Shown here piece after piece: positions 53,366-61,341 of a stretch of DNA of 64,000 nt (position 1 is its first letter; the number at the start of each line of letters is the position of its first letter). Made by a program: the position numbers and the translations under genes. The stretch comes from JBFAPK01 sp040676675 (GTDB taxonomy: Bacteria > Actinomycetota > Actinomycetes > Mycobacteriales > Micromonosporaceae). Where the stretch lies: NCBI RefSeq assembly GCF_040676675.1, contig NZ_JBFAPK010000002.1:310001-374000 (forward strand). Direction: 5' to 3'. The notes under the pieces are model-generated. The model did no database searches and was not told the DNA's origin. It saw only the letters and a program-made list of their open reading frames with translations.

Positions 53366-55213
53366 TCAGGTACGGGCGGGCGACCAGCCCTCGGCGCGCA
53401 GCCGGCCCGCGTCGGCGCCCTCCCCGTGGAAGAGCACCCCGTTGCGGTCCGTCGCCATGATCCGGTCGACGTAGCCGCCGCGGCCCTGGCTGGAGGCGTC
53501 GGTGCTGCTGCTCCACCGCAGGTGGGTCGCCCCGTCCGGCAACCTGAGCGAGGCCCGCCACCACACCCGACCGCCGTAGCCGGTGACCGTGCCGTCGCTG
53601 CTCCACCGCTGCCCGCCGTGGCGCAGCGTCATCCGCACCGGCGTCCAGGTCGTGCCGCCGTCGGTGGAGGTCTCCACCCGCGCGCCGTCGAAGCGCGGCT
53701 CCGTGTCGTACCAGAGCAGGAACTCCGCCGTACCGCCCCGGGCCGGCCGGCGCAGCGCGGCGGTCAGGGTGACGGTCGCCGCGTCGCGCGGATCGGCCCG
53801 CCACGCCTCGGCCGAGCGGGGCCGCACCGGCATCGCCTCGGCGAGGTCGCGCGCCACGGCGCGGCGGGCGACGTTGTTGCTCCCCCAGTTCCGGTCCGGG
53901 TGCACCCGGTTGCTCAGCAGGATCACGAACGAGTGGGAGATCGGATCGATCACCAGGGACGTGCCGGTGAAGCCGGTGTGCCCGAACGTGACCGGGGAGG
54001 AGAGGCCCATCATGTACCAGTGCTTGTTCAGCTCGAAGCCGAGCCCGCGGTCGCTCTCCGGATAGGCCGCCTCCAGCGGCGCGTTGTAGTTGACCAGCAT
54101 CGTCCGTACGGTCTCCGGCCGTAGCACCCGCCGGCCGCGGTACTCGCCGCCGTTGAGCAGGGACTGGCAGAGCACGGCCAGGTCGGCCGCGGTGGAGAAG
54201 ACCCCGGCGTGCCCGGCCACGCCCCCGAGCGACCACGCGTTCTCGTCGTGCACCTCGCCCCAGACCATGCCGCGCCCGGCGTACGGCTGGTACTCCGTCG
54301 CGGCGATCCGCGGGCGCAGCCCCGGTCCCGGGTTGTAGCCGGTGTCGCGCATGCCGAGCGGGGCGGTGACCCCGTCGCGGACCAGGTCGGCCAGGGGCCG
54401 GCCGGTGACCCGCTCCACCAGCACGCCCAACGCGATCAGTCCGAGGTCGGAGTAGACGTACCCGCCGCCGGGGCTGGCCCCGGGGGCGAGCGGCGTGGCG
54501 AGCGCCGCCGCGAGCCGCTGCGCCGGCGTCGGGTACGCGCTCCACAGCGGCGTGAACGCGGGCAGGCCGGAGGTGTGGGTGAGCAGCATCCGTACGGTCA
54601 CCGCCGCCTTGCCACCGGCGGCGAACTCGGGCACGTACCGGGCGACCGGGGCGTCCAGGTCGACCCGTCCCCGCTCGACCTGTTGCAGCACCACGATCGT
54701 GGTGAAGAGCTTCGACACCGACGCGAGGTCGAAGATGGTGTCGGGGCGCGCCGGGATCCGCTGGTCGGCGGGGAGCTCCACCCCGGGCAGCTCCGGGGCG
54801 GGCCCGACCGCGCCGTAGCGTACGGCGGTGCCCACGGCGGCGTGCTGCACGATCACGCCGTCCTTGGCCGCCAGCACCACGGCGCCCGCGTAGGTGGGGT
54901 GCGCCGGGTGGTCCGGGGTCGGTTCGAGGTACCCGGCCAGGTCGGCGGGCATCCGCGCCACGGGTTCGGCCAGCAGGCCGACCTCGCGCGCACTCCCGTA
55001 GCGAAGCGTGTCGCGCCGGAACCGGAGGTCGGCGGGGGTCACCCCGGGAGCGCCCGGTCCCGCCGCGGCCATGGCCGACGGCGCGTCCGTCCACGCGGCG
55101 GCGGCGCCATGGTGCGGCAGCGCGACGACCAGGACGGCCACGGCCAGGCCGACCGTGGCGGGGCGGCGCGGCCGGACCCGGATCGCGGCGATCGGAGACT
55201 TCCGCTGAAGCAT
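53366..55213 (-). CDS. Secreted beta-lactamase-family serine hydrolase, partner of NagZ
   Basis: A 615-residue exported serine hydrolase. A signal or anchor occupies residues 1-40. The penicillin-recognising fold has S165-V-S-K168 (SxxK), a YSD version of YxN in GYVYSDLGLIALG, and HTG in VTFGHTGFTGTSLVID. The C-terminal 150 residues are a beta-rich domain with DGGTTWTPVRMTLR. ATG 55213 follows AGGAGGGACG. It lies 8 bases after the GH3 gene stop, in one operon. A beta-lactamase relative (YbbE) sits beside nagZ in the Bacillus subtilis muropeptide-recycling cluster, so action on muropeptide-derived peptides or lactyl-peptide bonds is plausible. It is unlikely to be an antibiotic-resistance enzyme. 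Confidence 0.88.
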   Translation of the reverse strand: MLQRKSPIAAIRVRPRRPATVGLAVAVLVVALPHHGAAAAWTDAPSAMAAAGPGAPGVTPADLRFRRDTLRYGSAREVGLLAEPVARMPADLAGYLEPTPDHPAHPTYAGAVVLAAKDGVIVQHAAVGTAVRYGAVGPAPELPGVELPADQRIPARPDTIFDLASVSKLFTTIVVLQQVERGRVDLDAPVARYVPEFAAGGKAAVTVRMLLTHTSGLPAFTPLWSAYPTPAQRLAAALATPLAPGASPGGGYVYSDLGLIALGVLVERVTGRPLADLVRDGVTAPLGMRDTGYNPGPGLRPRIAATEYQPYAGRGMVWGEVHDENAWSLGGVAGHAGVFSTAADLAVLCQSLLNGGEYRGRRVLRPETVRTMLVNYNAPLEAAYPESDRGLGFELNKHWYMMGLSSPVTFGHTGFTGTSLVIDPISHSFVILLSNRVHPDRNWGSNNVARRAVARDLAEAMPVRPRSAEAWRADPRDAATVTLTAALRRPARGGTAEFLLWYDTEPRFDGARVETSTDGGTTWTPVRMTLRHGGQRWSSDGTVTGYGGRVWWRASLRLPDGATHLRWSSSTDASSQGRGGYVDRIMATDRNGVLFHGEGADAGRLRAEGWSPART

Positions 55214-55221
55214 CGTCCCTC

Positions 55222-57030
55222 CTACCAGCTCAGGCCGTGCCCGTACGGGTACAGCACGCCGCCGTCGGTCGCCGGGATGGTGACCGGCAGCCGCCCGCGC
55301 GGCGACAGCTCGCCGTGCAGCGCGCGCACCAGGGCGTCCATCGCCGCGCGCGTGTACGAGTACGTGACCAGATAGCTCTCCACCCCCGGCAGGTACGCCA
55401 CGTCGTACGGATCTCGCACCGCCACCACGACGACGGGCTTGCCCGTGGCGAGCAGCGCCGCGACGAGGCGCCGCTGGCTGCCGCGCGGATCGGTGACGCC
55501 GACGTCCCACGCCCTGTTCACGAGCACGACGGTGAGGTCGTGTCCGGCCGCCGCGGCGGCCGTCTCGGCGATCACCTGGTCGGACGGCAGGGTGGCCGGC
55601 CGGGCGGTGACGCGGGCGCCCCGGGCGGCGAAGCCGGCCGCGACCGTCGCGACCGGGGCGAACGCGGCGGTATCCCAGCCGGTCACCAGCACCGACCGTT
55701 CCGCGCGGGGCAGCGGCAGCAGCCCGGCGTCGTTGCGGACCGCGGTGAGGGTGGGGTCGGTGACTCGGGCCACGGCGGCCAGGTGCTCCGGCGCGCCGAC
55801 GGTACGGACCGCCGCCGCCACGTCGACCAGCGGCGAACGGGTCAGGCCCCGCCGGTACTTGAGGGTGAGCACGCGCCGGACCGACTCGTCGACGCGCCGT
55901 TCGGTCAGCTCGCCGGCGGCCACGGCGCGGAGCACCGCGTCCCGGGCCAGGCGCAGGTCCGGCGGCATGAGCAGCTGGTCGGCGCCGGCCTTGAGCGCCA
56001 GCACGGGCACCCGCTCGTCGCCGTACCGCTGCCGTACGGCGGCCATGTTGAGCGCGTCGGTGACGATGACGCCGCGGAAGCCCAGCTCGCCCCGGAGCAC
56101 GCCGGTGAGGATCCGGGGCGACAGGGTCGCCGGATCGCCGGAGGGGTCGAGCGCGGGCACCACGATGTGCGCGGTCATGATCGACTCGACGCCCGCGCGG
56201 ATCGCCTGGCGGAACGGCGGCGCGTCGATTCGCTCCCACTCGTCCCGGCTGTGGTCGATGACGGGCAGGTTGGTGTGGCTGTCCGTGCCGGTGTCGCCGT
56301 GGCCCGGGAAGTGCTTCGCCACGGCGGTCGTGCCGGCACCGCCCTGGAAGCCCGCGACCTGCGCGGCCGTCAGCGCGCCCACGAGGGCGGGGTCGGCGCC
56401 GAAGGAGCGCACCCCGATGACCGGGTTGGCCGGGTCGACGTTGACGTCGGCGATCGGGGCGTACGCCTGGCGGACGCCGACCGCGCGCAGCTCGCGCCCG
56501 GTGACCTCGGCCGCGGTGCGCGCGTCGCGGGGCGAGCGGGCCGCGCCCAGCGCCATCGATCCCGGGAACTGCGCGGCCGGGGGCGGCATCCGCAGCACCA
56601 CGCCCTGCTCCTGGTCGGTGGAGATGAGCAGGGGCGCCCGGCCGGCGCGCCCGTCACCCAGCGCCGCGCGCTGCAGCCCGTTGGAGAGCGTGGCGATCTG
56701 CCGGGGGGTGTCCAGGTTGTGCGACCAGGAGAAGTAGCAGACCCCGCCGAGCCCGTACTCCTCGACGACCTCGGCCGGCGTCTCGACGCCGAACGCAGCC
56801 AGGTTGGCGGCTCGGTCGGCGGCGCTCGGCTCGGTGGCGTCGCCGCCGTAGACGTAGGTGGCGAAGAGCTGCCCGACCTTCTGTTCGAGGCTCATGTGTC
56901 GCAGCGTCGAGGTGACCCAGCCCCGCTCGCCGGCCGGCGCGGGCGGTACGGACGCCCGCGCGGGCGGCGGCACGAGGGGGACACTCACGGCGGCGACCAG
57001 GACGGAAGCGATGACGAGACGGGTCTTCAT
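55222..57030 (-). CDS. nagZ: Secreted GH3 beta-N-acetylglucosaminidase (NagZ type)
   Basis: A 602-residue exported glycosidase that removes N-acetylglucosamine from muropeptides or chitin fragments. The signal peptide is MKTRLVIASVLVAAVSVPLV followed by a proline-rich stretch. The NagZ catalytic loop KHFPGHGDTGTDSH supplies the His acid/base, and Asp325 in VIVTDALNM is the nucleophile. A C-terminal alpha/beta sandwich starts near 390, as in Bacillus subtilis NagZ. ATG 57030 is preceded by GAGAGG. The gene is followed 8 bases later by the serine hydrolase, suggesting joint processing of cell-wall fragments outside the cell. A promoter is visible at 57089-57061. Confidence 0.93.
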   Translation of the reverse strand: MKTRLVIASVLVAAVSVPLVPPPARASVPPAPAGERGWVTSTLRHMSLEQKVGQLFATYVYGGDATEPSAADRAANLAAFGVETPAEVVEEYGLGGVCYFSWSHNLDTPRQIATLSNGLQRAALGDGRAGRAPLLISTDQEQGVVLRMPPPAAQFPGSMALGAARSPRDARTAAEVTGRELRAVGVRQAYAPIADVNVDPANPVIGVRSFGADPALVGALTAAQVAGFQGGAGTTAVAKHFPGHGDTGTDSHTNLPVIDHSRDEWERIDAPPFRQAIRAGVESIMTAHIVVPALDPSGDPATLSPRILTGVLRGELGFRGVIVTDALNMAAVRQRYGDERVPVLALKAGADQLLMPPDLRLARDAVLRAVAAGELTERRVDESVRRVLTLKYRRGLTRSPLVDVAAAVRTVGAPEHLAAVARVTDPTLTAVRNDAGLLPLPRAERSVLVTGWDTAAFAPVATVAAGFAARGARVTARPATLPSDQVIAETAAAAAGHDLTVVLVNRAWDVGVTDPRGSQRRLVAALLATGKPVVVVAVRDPYDVAYLPGVESYLVTYSYTRAAMDALVRALHGELSPRGRLPVTIPATDGGVLYPYGHGLSW

Positions 57031-57060
57031 AGACGACGGCCTCTCAGTCCGGGTGGCTGA

Positions 57061-57089
57061 AACTTAGCTACACGTCTATGAATCGTCAA
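57061..57089 (-). promoter_or_regulatory. Promoter of the nagZ operon with ACGATTCATAG motif
   Basis: On the minus strand TTGACG (57089-57084) and TAAGTT (57066-57061) are 17 bases apart. ACGATTCATAG (57086-57076) overlaps the -35 and spacer, and is identical to the 11-mer at 24463-24473. A repressor bound there would block RNA polymerase. Confidence 0.6.
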
Positions 57090-57161
57090 GAAGCTTTGCT
57101 GCATACGCGGGGTCACCGGCGGGCCACCGGGCCCCGGCGACGCGCGTCGGGCCGACCCCGG

Positions 57162-57258
57162 CGGGAAGGCCGAGGGCGGCCCGACGCGGGCGCGGGCGGG
57201 TCAGTCAACCGAGACCGGGAAGGCCGAGGGCGGCCCGACGCGGGCGTGGGCGGGTCAG
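57162..57258. repeat. 54-bp tandem duplication across the 3' end of katE
   Basis: A 43-bp block (57162-57204) recurs at 57216-57258 with one difference (57192 region C versus T), giving a 54-bp period. The second copy contains the katE stop codon. The linking 11 bases also resemble the bases after the second copy. The first copy encodes a decayed version of the same C-terminal codons (PVSVD for PASVG). Confidence 0.75.
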
Positions 57259-59516
57259 CCGACGGAGGCCGGGAACCGCTCCCAGACCCGGTGCGCGGCC
57301 AGGAGCCGCCGTACGCCGGTGAAGACGTCGACGCCGGAGTCGCCGGTGACGACGCCGGGCGAACCGCTCATTCCCGAGCGCCGCAACAGCTCGCCCCCGG
57401 CTCCCCACCCGCCGATCGCCTTGGCGTGCCGCCAGCACTCGTCGAGCAGCAGCAGTACCCGGGAGTCGACGGGGACCGACTCGGCGGCGCCCGCCTTGGC
57501 GTCGCGCGCGGGTACCGCGTCCGGCGCCGGCGGCGGCGCCGTGGCCAGCAGGAGCGCGTCGAACTCGACCGAGCGGGCGGTGGCGAAGGTCCGCTGGACG
57601 GGCACGTCCGCGATCGTGCCACCGTGCGGGGCGACCAGCAGCGGAACCATCCCGGCGGCGAACACCGCCGCGCGCAGTTGCCCGATGCCGTCGAGATCGG
57701 AGTCGGCGTCGACGACGATCCCGACCACGCGGCCGTCGGTCGGCCACTCCCGACCGACCTGCGACAGCGCGGGACTCGGTGTGGTCTCGGCGAGCGGCTC
57801 AGTCGGCTCCGGCGCGGGCAGGCCGAGACCGACGGCGACCTGCGCGCAGAGCGTCGGGTCGATGTTGGCCAGGCACCGGAGCTGGCGCTCCTTGATCGCC
57901 TGGTGATAGCACTTGCCCAGCTCGAACGTGTAGGCGCGGACGATGTGCTCCTTCTCGACCGGGGACATGCTCTGCCAGAAGAGCCGCGCCTGGCTGTAGT
58001 GGTCGTCGAAGGAGGCGGGGTTCGCGCGTACCTTGGGCGCCTCCGCGACCCGCACCGGCACGTCCACGAACGCGTGCTCCCCGTCGCCGGCCGGGAACGG
58101 GTTGCCGCCGTCGAGCGAGTTCGGCCGGTACGGTGCGACGCCCGCGTGCACGGCCTGCTGGTGGAAGCCGTCGCGCAGCATGTCGTTGACCGGGGCGTGC
58201 GGTCGGTTGATCGGGATCTGCGGGAAGTTCGGCCCGGCCAGCCGCGTGATCTGCGTGTCGAGGTACGAGAAGAGCCGGCCCTGCAGCAGCGGGTCGTTGG
58301 TGACGTCGATCCCCGGCGGCAGGTGGCCGACGTGGAAGGCGACCTGCTCGGTCTCGGCGAAGAAGTTCGTCGGCGTACGGTCGAGCGTCAGCCGCCCGAC
58401 CGGCTGCACCGGCGCCAGCTCCTCCGGCACGATCTTCGTGGGGTCGAGCAGGTCGATCCCGGCGAAGGTCTCCTCGGGCGTGTCCGGGAAGACCTGGATG
58501 CCGAGTTCCCACTCCGGGAAGGCGCCGGCCTCGATCGCGTCGTACAGGTCACGGCGGTGGAAGTCCGGGTCCACGCCGCCCAGCAGCTGCGCCTCCTCCC
58601 AGGTCAGGGAGTGCACGCCCAGCTTGGGCTTCCAGTGGAACTTGGCCAGCACCGTCTCCCCCGACTCGTTCACGAGCCGGAAGGTGTGCACGCCGAAGCC
58701 CTCCATCATCCGGTACGAGCGTGGGATGCCCCGGTCGGACATGTTCCACATCGTGTGGTGCTGGGCCTCGGTGTGCAGGGAGACGAAGTCCCAGAAGGTG
58801 TCGTGCGCGCTCTGGGCCTGCGGGATCTCGCGGTCGGGGTGCGGCTTGCCGGCATGGATGATGTCGGGAAACTTGATGGCGTCCTGGATGAAGAAGACCG
58901 GGATGTTGTTGCCGACCAGGTCGAACGTGCCCTCGTCGGTGTAGAACTTCGTCGCGAAGCCACGGGTGTCGCGAACGGTGTCGGCCGAGCCGCGCGAGCC
59001 GAGGACGGTGGAGAAGCGTACGAAGACCGGCGTCTCCCTCCCCTTCCTCAGGAAACCGGCCTTCGTGATCTCCTCGGCGGTCCCGTAGCCCACGAAGACG
59101 CCGTGCGCCCCGGCGCCGCGCGCGTGCACGACGCGCTCGGGAATGCGCTCGTGGTCGAAGTGGGTGATCTTCTCGCGCAGGTGGTGATCCTGCAGCAGGA
59201 CCGGGCCGCGCGGTCCCGCCTTCAACGAATGGTCGGTGTCGCGCAGCCGCGCCCCCTGGGCGGTGGTCAGGAAGGCCCCCTGCTGACCGTTCGCCGTCGT
59301 CGGCGCGCCCGTCTTGGCGCCGGTCGGCGTACGCGTCTCCGGGGCGCCCTGCTCCTTCTTCGGCGGCAGCGGCTCGCGCGGGGTCGTCGGCTCCTCGACG
59401 GTGGGCGGAGCGCTGCCCGGGGCGCCGGGCACGTCCGGGGTCAGGGCGTCGGCCACCTTCTCTGCGGCGGCCTCCACGACATTCCTGACCGCCTTGGCGG
59501 GCTTGCTGGATTCCAT
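57255..59516 (-). CDS. katE: Large-subunit haem catalase (HPII/KatE type)
   Basis: A 753-residue catalase. An alanine/proline-rich N-terminus of about 90 residues precedes the core. The essential distal His lies in ERVVHARGAGAHGVF, the Asn in VGNNIPVFFIQDAIKFPD, and the haem-ligating Tyr in GRLFSYLDTQITRLAGPNFP. The last 150 residues form the flavodoxin/DJ-1-like domain found only in large catalases (GRVVGIVVDADSDLDGIGQL). ATG 59516 is chosen because it begins the unbroken frame. A sigma-B-like promoter lies 47-72 bases upstream, which suggests control by general or osmotic stress instead of H2O2 alone. The 3' end lies in a tandem duplication. Confidence 0.96.
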   Translation of the reverse strand: MESSKPAKAVRNVVEAAAEKVADALTPDVPGAPGSAPPTVEEPTTPREPLPPKKEQGAPETRTPTGAKTGAPTTANGQQGAFLTTAQGARLRDTDHSLKAGPRGPVLLQDHHLREKITHFDHERIPERVVHARGAGAHGVFVGYGTAEEITKAGFLRKGRETPVFVRFSTVLGSRGSADTVRDTRGFATKFYTDEGTFDLVGNNIPVFFIQDAIKFPDIIHAGKPHPDREIPQAQSAHDTFWDFVSLHTEAQHHTMWNMSDRGIPRSYRMMEGFGVHTFRLVNESGETVLAKFHWKPKLGVHSLTWEEAQLLGGVDPDFHRRDLYDAIEAGAFPEWELGIQVFPDTPEETFAGIDLLDPTKIVPEELAPVQPVGRLTLDRTPTNFFAETEQVAFHVGHLPPGIDVTNDPLLQGRLFSYLDTQITRLAGPNFPQIPINRPHAPVNDMLRDGFHQQAVHAGVAPYRPNSLDGGNPFPAGDGEHAFVDVPVRVAEAPKVRANPASFDDHYSQARLFWQSMSPVEKEHIVRAYTFELGKCYHQAIKERQLRCLANIDPTLCAQVAVGLGLPAPEPTEPLAETTPSPALSQVGREWPTDGRVVGIVVDADSDLDGIGQLRAAVFAAGMVPLLVAPHGGTIADVPVQRTFATARSVEFDALLLATAPPPAPDAVPARDAKAGAAESVPVDSRVLLLLDECWRHAKAIGGWGAGGELLRRSGMSGSPGVVTGDSGVDVFTGVRRLLAAHRVWERFPASVG

Positions 59517-59562
59517 CTGACGGGGTCCCTCCGTCGAGCGGCTACGAGCAGATGGGTAGTCC

Positions 59563-59588
59563 GTACCCCGGGGTCAATCGCACAAAAC
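59563..59588 (-). promoter_or_regulatory. Sigma-B-like stress promoter of katE
   Basis: On the minus strand GTTT (59588-59585) and GGGTAC (59568-59563) are 16 bases apart, matching the GTTT-N(14-16)-GGGTA[TC] consensus of actinobacterial sigma-B-type factors. A TTGACC overlaps it but has no matching -10 at normal spacing. Confidence 0.6.
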
Positions 59589-59771
59589 GTACCGGACGGG
59601 GTGAATGACCCCGGTTCGTCCGGAGTCGGCTCCCCGGACCGGGCGGTAGGGCTGGCCCCACCAGCGTTGGCCGACCGGTCGTGGTGCGCGGCCGGCGCGG
59701 CTGGCGGACCCGTCGGCAGCGCGCCAGCCGCTGACCCGACGGGAAGGCCCCGTCGGATCAGCGGCCAGAGG

Positions 59772-60719
59772 TCACCCGACGCGGACGATGCTCCTGCCGC
59801 GGGTCGCGCCGCCGGCCAAACTCGCGATCGCGGTCTCGACGTCGGAAAGGTCGTACTCGGCGGTGATGTCGATGCGCACCGACCCGTCGGCGACCAGCGC
59901 CATCGCGCGGGCGGCACTGTCGGCCAACCGCTTCGGGTGCGTCTGGCTGGCGAGATTGCTGTTGTAGGTCATCAACGACTGACCCTGCATCAGCAAATCG
60001 TTGGTCGACACGGTGACCGGCTCGAACGTGGCGATGTTGCCGTAGACGACGATCCGGCCGTGCGCCGCCAGCCGCGCCAGACTCGCCAGGCGGGTCCGGC
60101 CTCCGATCGGATCGAGGATCGCGTCGAACGTCTCGTCCCCGACGGCGTCGGGGAAATCCTCCCGTACCAGCACCTCGTGGTAGCCGAACCGGCGAGCGTA
60201 GTCGACCTGGTCGGCGTTGCCGACCACGCCGACGATCCGCTCCGCGCCCGCCACGGCGGCGAACTGACCGGCCATGGAACCGACCCCGCCGGCCGCGGCG
60301 TGGATCAGCACGGTGTCCCCGGGCCGCACCCGCGCGATCGTGTTGATCAGGTCGTAGGCGGTCGGGGTCACCCACCCGAATCCCGCGGCGGTACGCGGAT
60401 CGACCTGGGCCGCGCCGATTGCCAGGATCGCCGGCGCGATCACGATCTCGCCGAAGCCGCCACCGCCGATCAGCCCGGCGACCTGCTCGCCGATGCGGGC
60501 TTGGTCCACGCCCGCGCCCACGGCAACGATCTGGCCCGCTGCCTCGAACCCCGGCACGAACGGGCGGGGGATCGGGAAGTGTCCCGCACGGACGAGCACG
60601 TCACCGTACTGCACCCCGGCGTAGGCGACCCGGATCGCGACCTCACCGGGACCGGGTACGGGTTCGGCTACCTCGCCGACCCGGAACTGGTCGTCGGTGT
60701 CCAGCACAATAGCCTTCAT
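59772..60719 (-). CDS. NADPH:quinone oxidoreductase-type zinc-less alcohol dehydrogenase
   Basis: A 315-residue MDR-superfamily reductase. The GroES-like half reads PVPGPGEVAIRVAYAGVQYGDVLVR, without the zinc-binding cysteine. The cofactor half contains VRPGDTVLIHAAAGGVGSMAGQFA, the AAxGGVG motif of quinone oxidoreductases. It lacks the structural zinc-loop cysteines. ATG 60719 follows GAAGG. It is divergent from a MarR regulator, with operators between, so it is probably induced by electrophiles or quinones through release of that MarR protein. Confidence 0.92.
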   Translation of the reverse strand: MKAIVLDTDDQFRVGEVAEPVPGPGEVAIRVAYAGVQYGDVLVRAGHFPIPRPFVPGFEAAGQIVAVGAGVDQARIGEQVAGLIGGGGFGEIVIAPAILAIGAAQVDPRTAAGFGWVTPTAYDLINTIARVRPGDTVLIHAAAGGVGSMAGQFAAVAGAERIVGVVGNADQVDYARRFGYHEVLVREDFPDAVGDETFDAILDPIGGRTRLASLARLAAHGRIVVYGNIATFEPVTVSTNDLLMQGQSLMTYNSNLASQTHPKRLADSAARAMALVADGSVRIDITAEYDLSDVETAIASLAGGATRGRSIVRVG

Positions 60720-60743
60720 GACTTCAACCTTCTGTCGCGACTC

Positions 60744-60797
60744 AGTATCCTGATACTCAGGAACCTAAGCAGTATCAAATACCTGAGTCAACTGAGG
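60744..60797. promoter_or_regulatory. Divergent promoter with two MarR-type palindromes
   Basis: Site 1 is AGTATC-CT-GATACT (60744-60757), a perfect palindrome. Site 2, CAGTATCAAATACCTG (60770-60785), is an imperfect copy. For the oxidoreductase, on the minus strand, TTGACT (60791-60786) and TTAGGT (60768-60763) are 17 bases apart and site 2 fills the spacer. The regulator would repress both genes. Confidence 0.7.
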
Positions 60798-60807
60798 TGA
60801 TTGTGAC

Positions 60808-61266
60808 ATGGCTGACGTGCCGGTCGAGGAATACCTGTGCACCCGCATCCGCCGCGCCGAACAGGCACTGATCAACCACCACGAAGCCGTGCTGCGCGGC
60901 TACGGGCTGACTATGACCCAATACACCGTGCTGCTGGCACTCTCCCGCGAAGACGGCAGGTCCGGCGCCCAACTCGCCCGCGCCTGCGGGGTCACCCAAC
61001 AGAGCATGGCAAGCGTGCTGACCGGCCTGCAGAACAAGCGACTCATCGACCGACAGCCGTCACCCGTGCACGCGAAGGTTCTCATCGCCACCCTCACCGA
61101 CGCCGGACGTACCGTCCTCGACGGCGCCTACCAGGAAGTCATCGTGCTCGAACGTGCCCTCACCGACCGGTTCACTCCCGACGAACACAAGCAGTTCTGC
61201 GAGTTCCTGGACCGCGCCACCGCCATCCTCATCGAACAGACGCCCAGCGCGCACGCGAACCGGTGA
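60808..61266 (+). CDS. MarR-family transcriptional regulator
   Basis: A 152-residue winged-helix repressor. The recognition region is GAQLARACGVTQQSMASVLTGLQNKRLIDRQPSPVHAKV (landmarks TQQSMASVLTGL and KRLIDRQPSP), and the wing ends in ATLTDAGRTVLD. A cysteine occurs in the helix before (ARACGVT) and two others at ends, which could sense oxidants. ATG 60808 is preceded by GAGGTGA. It is divergent from the quinone oxidoreductase with 88 bases between starts and two palindromes, so it probably controls that gene and itself. Confidence 0.93.
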   Translation: MADVPVEEYLCTRIRRAEQALINHHEAVLRGYGLTMTQYTVLLALSREDGRSGAQLARACGVTQQSMASVLTGLQNKRLIDRQPSPVHAKVLIATLTDAGRTVLDGAYQEVIVLERALTDRFTPDEHKQFCEFLDRATAILIEQTPSAHANR

Positions 61267-61341
61267 CCTGTCACACCCGCCGACCGCGGAGAACGCCGGG
61301 CCGTCCCGTCCGGATTGTCGCGCGGTACTAGCCTCCGTCCG

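Noticed and set aside
53366..55213. Antibiotic-resistance beta-lactamase
   Set aside because: The 615-residue architecture, YSD motif and pairing with NagZ fit cell-wall-fragment hydrolases, not class A or C resistance enzymes.
59521..59771. Possible small gene between katE and the quinone oxidoreductase
   Set aside because: No start with a ribosome site and no protein-like frame; only the katE promoter and leader are supported.
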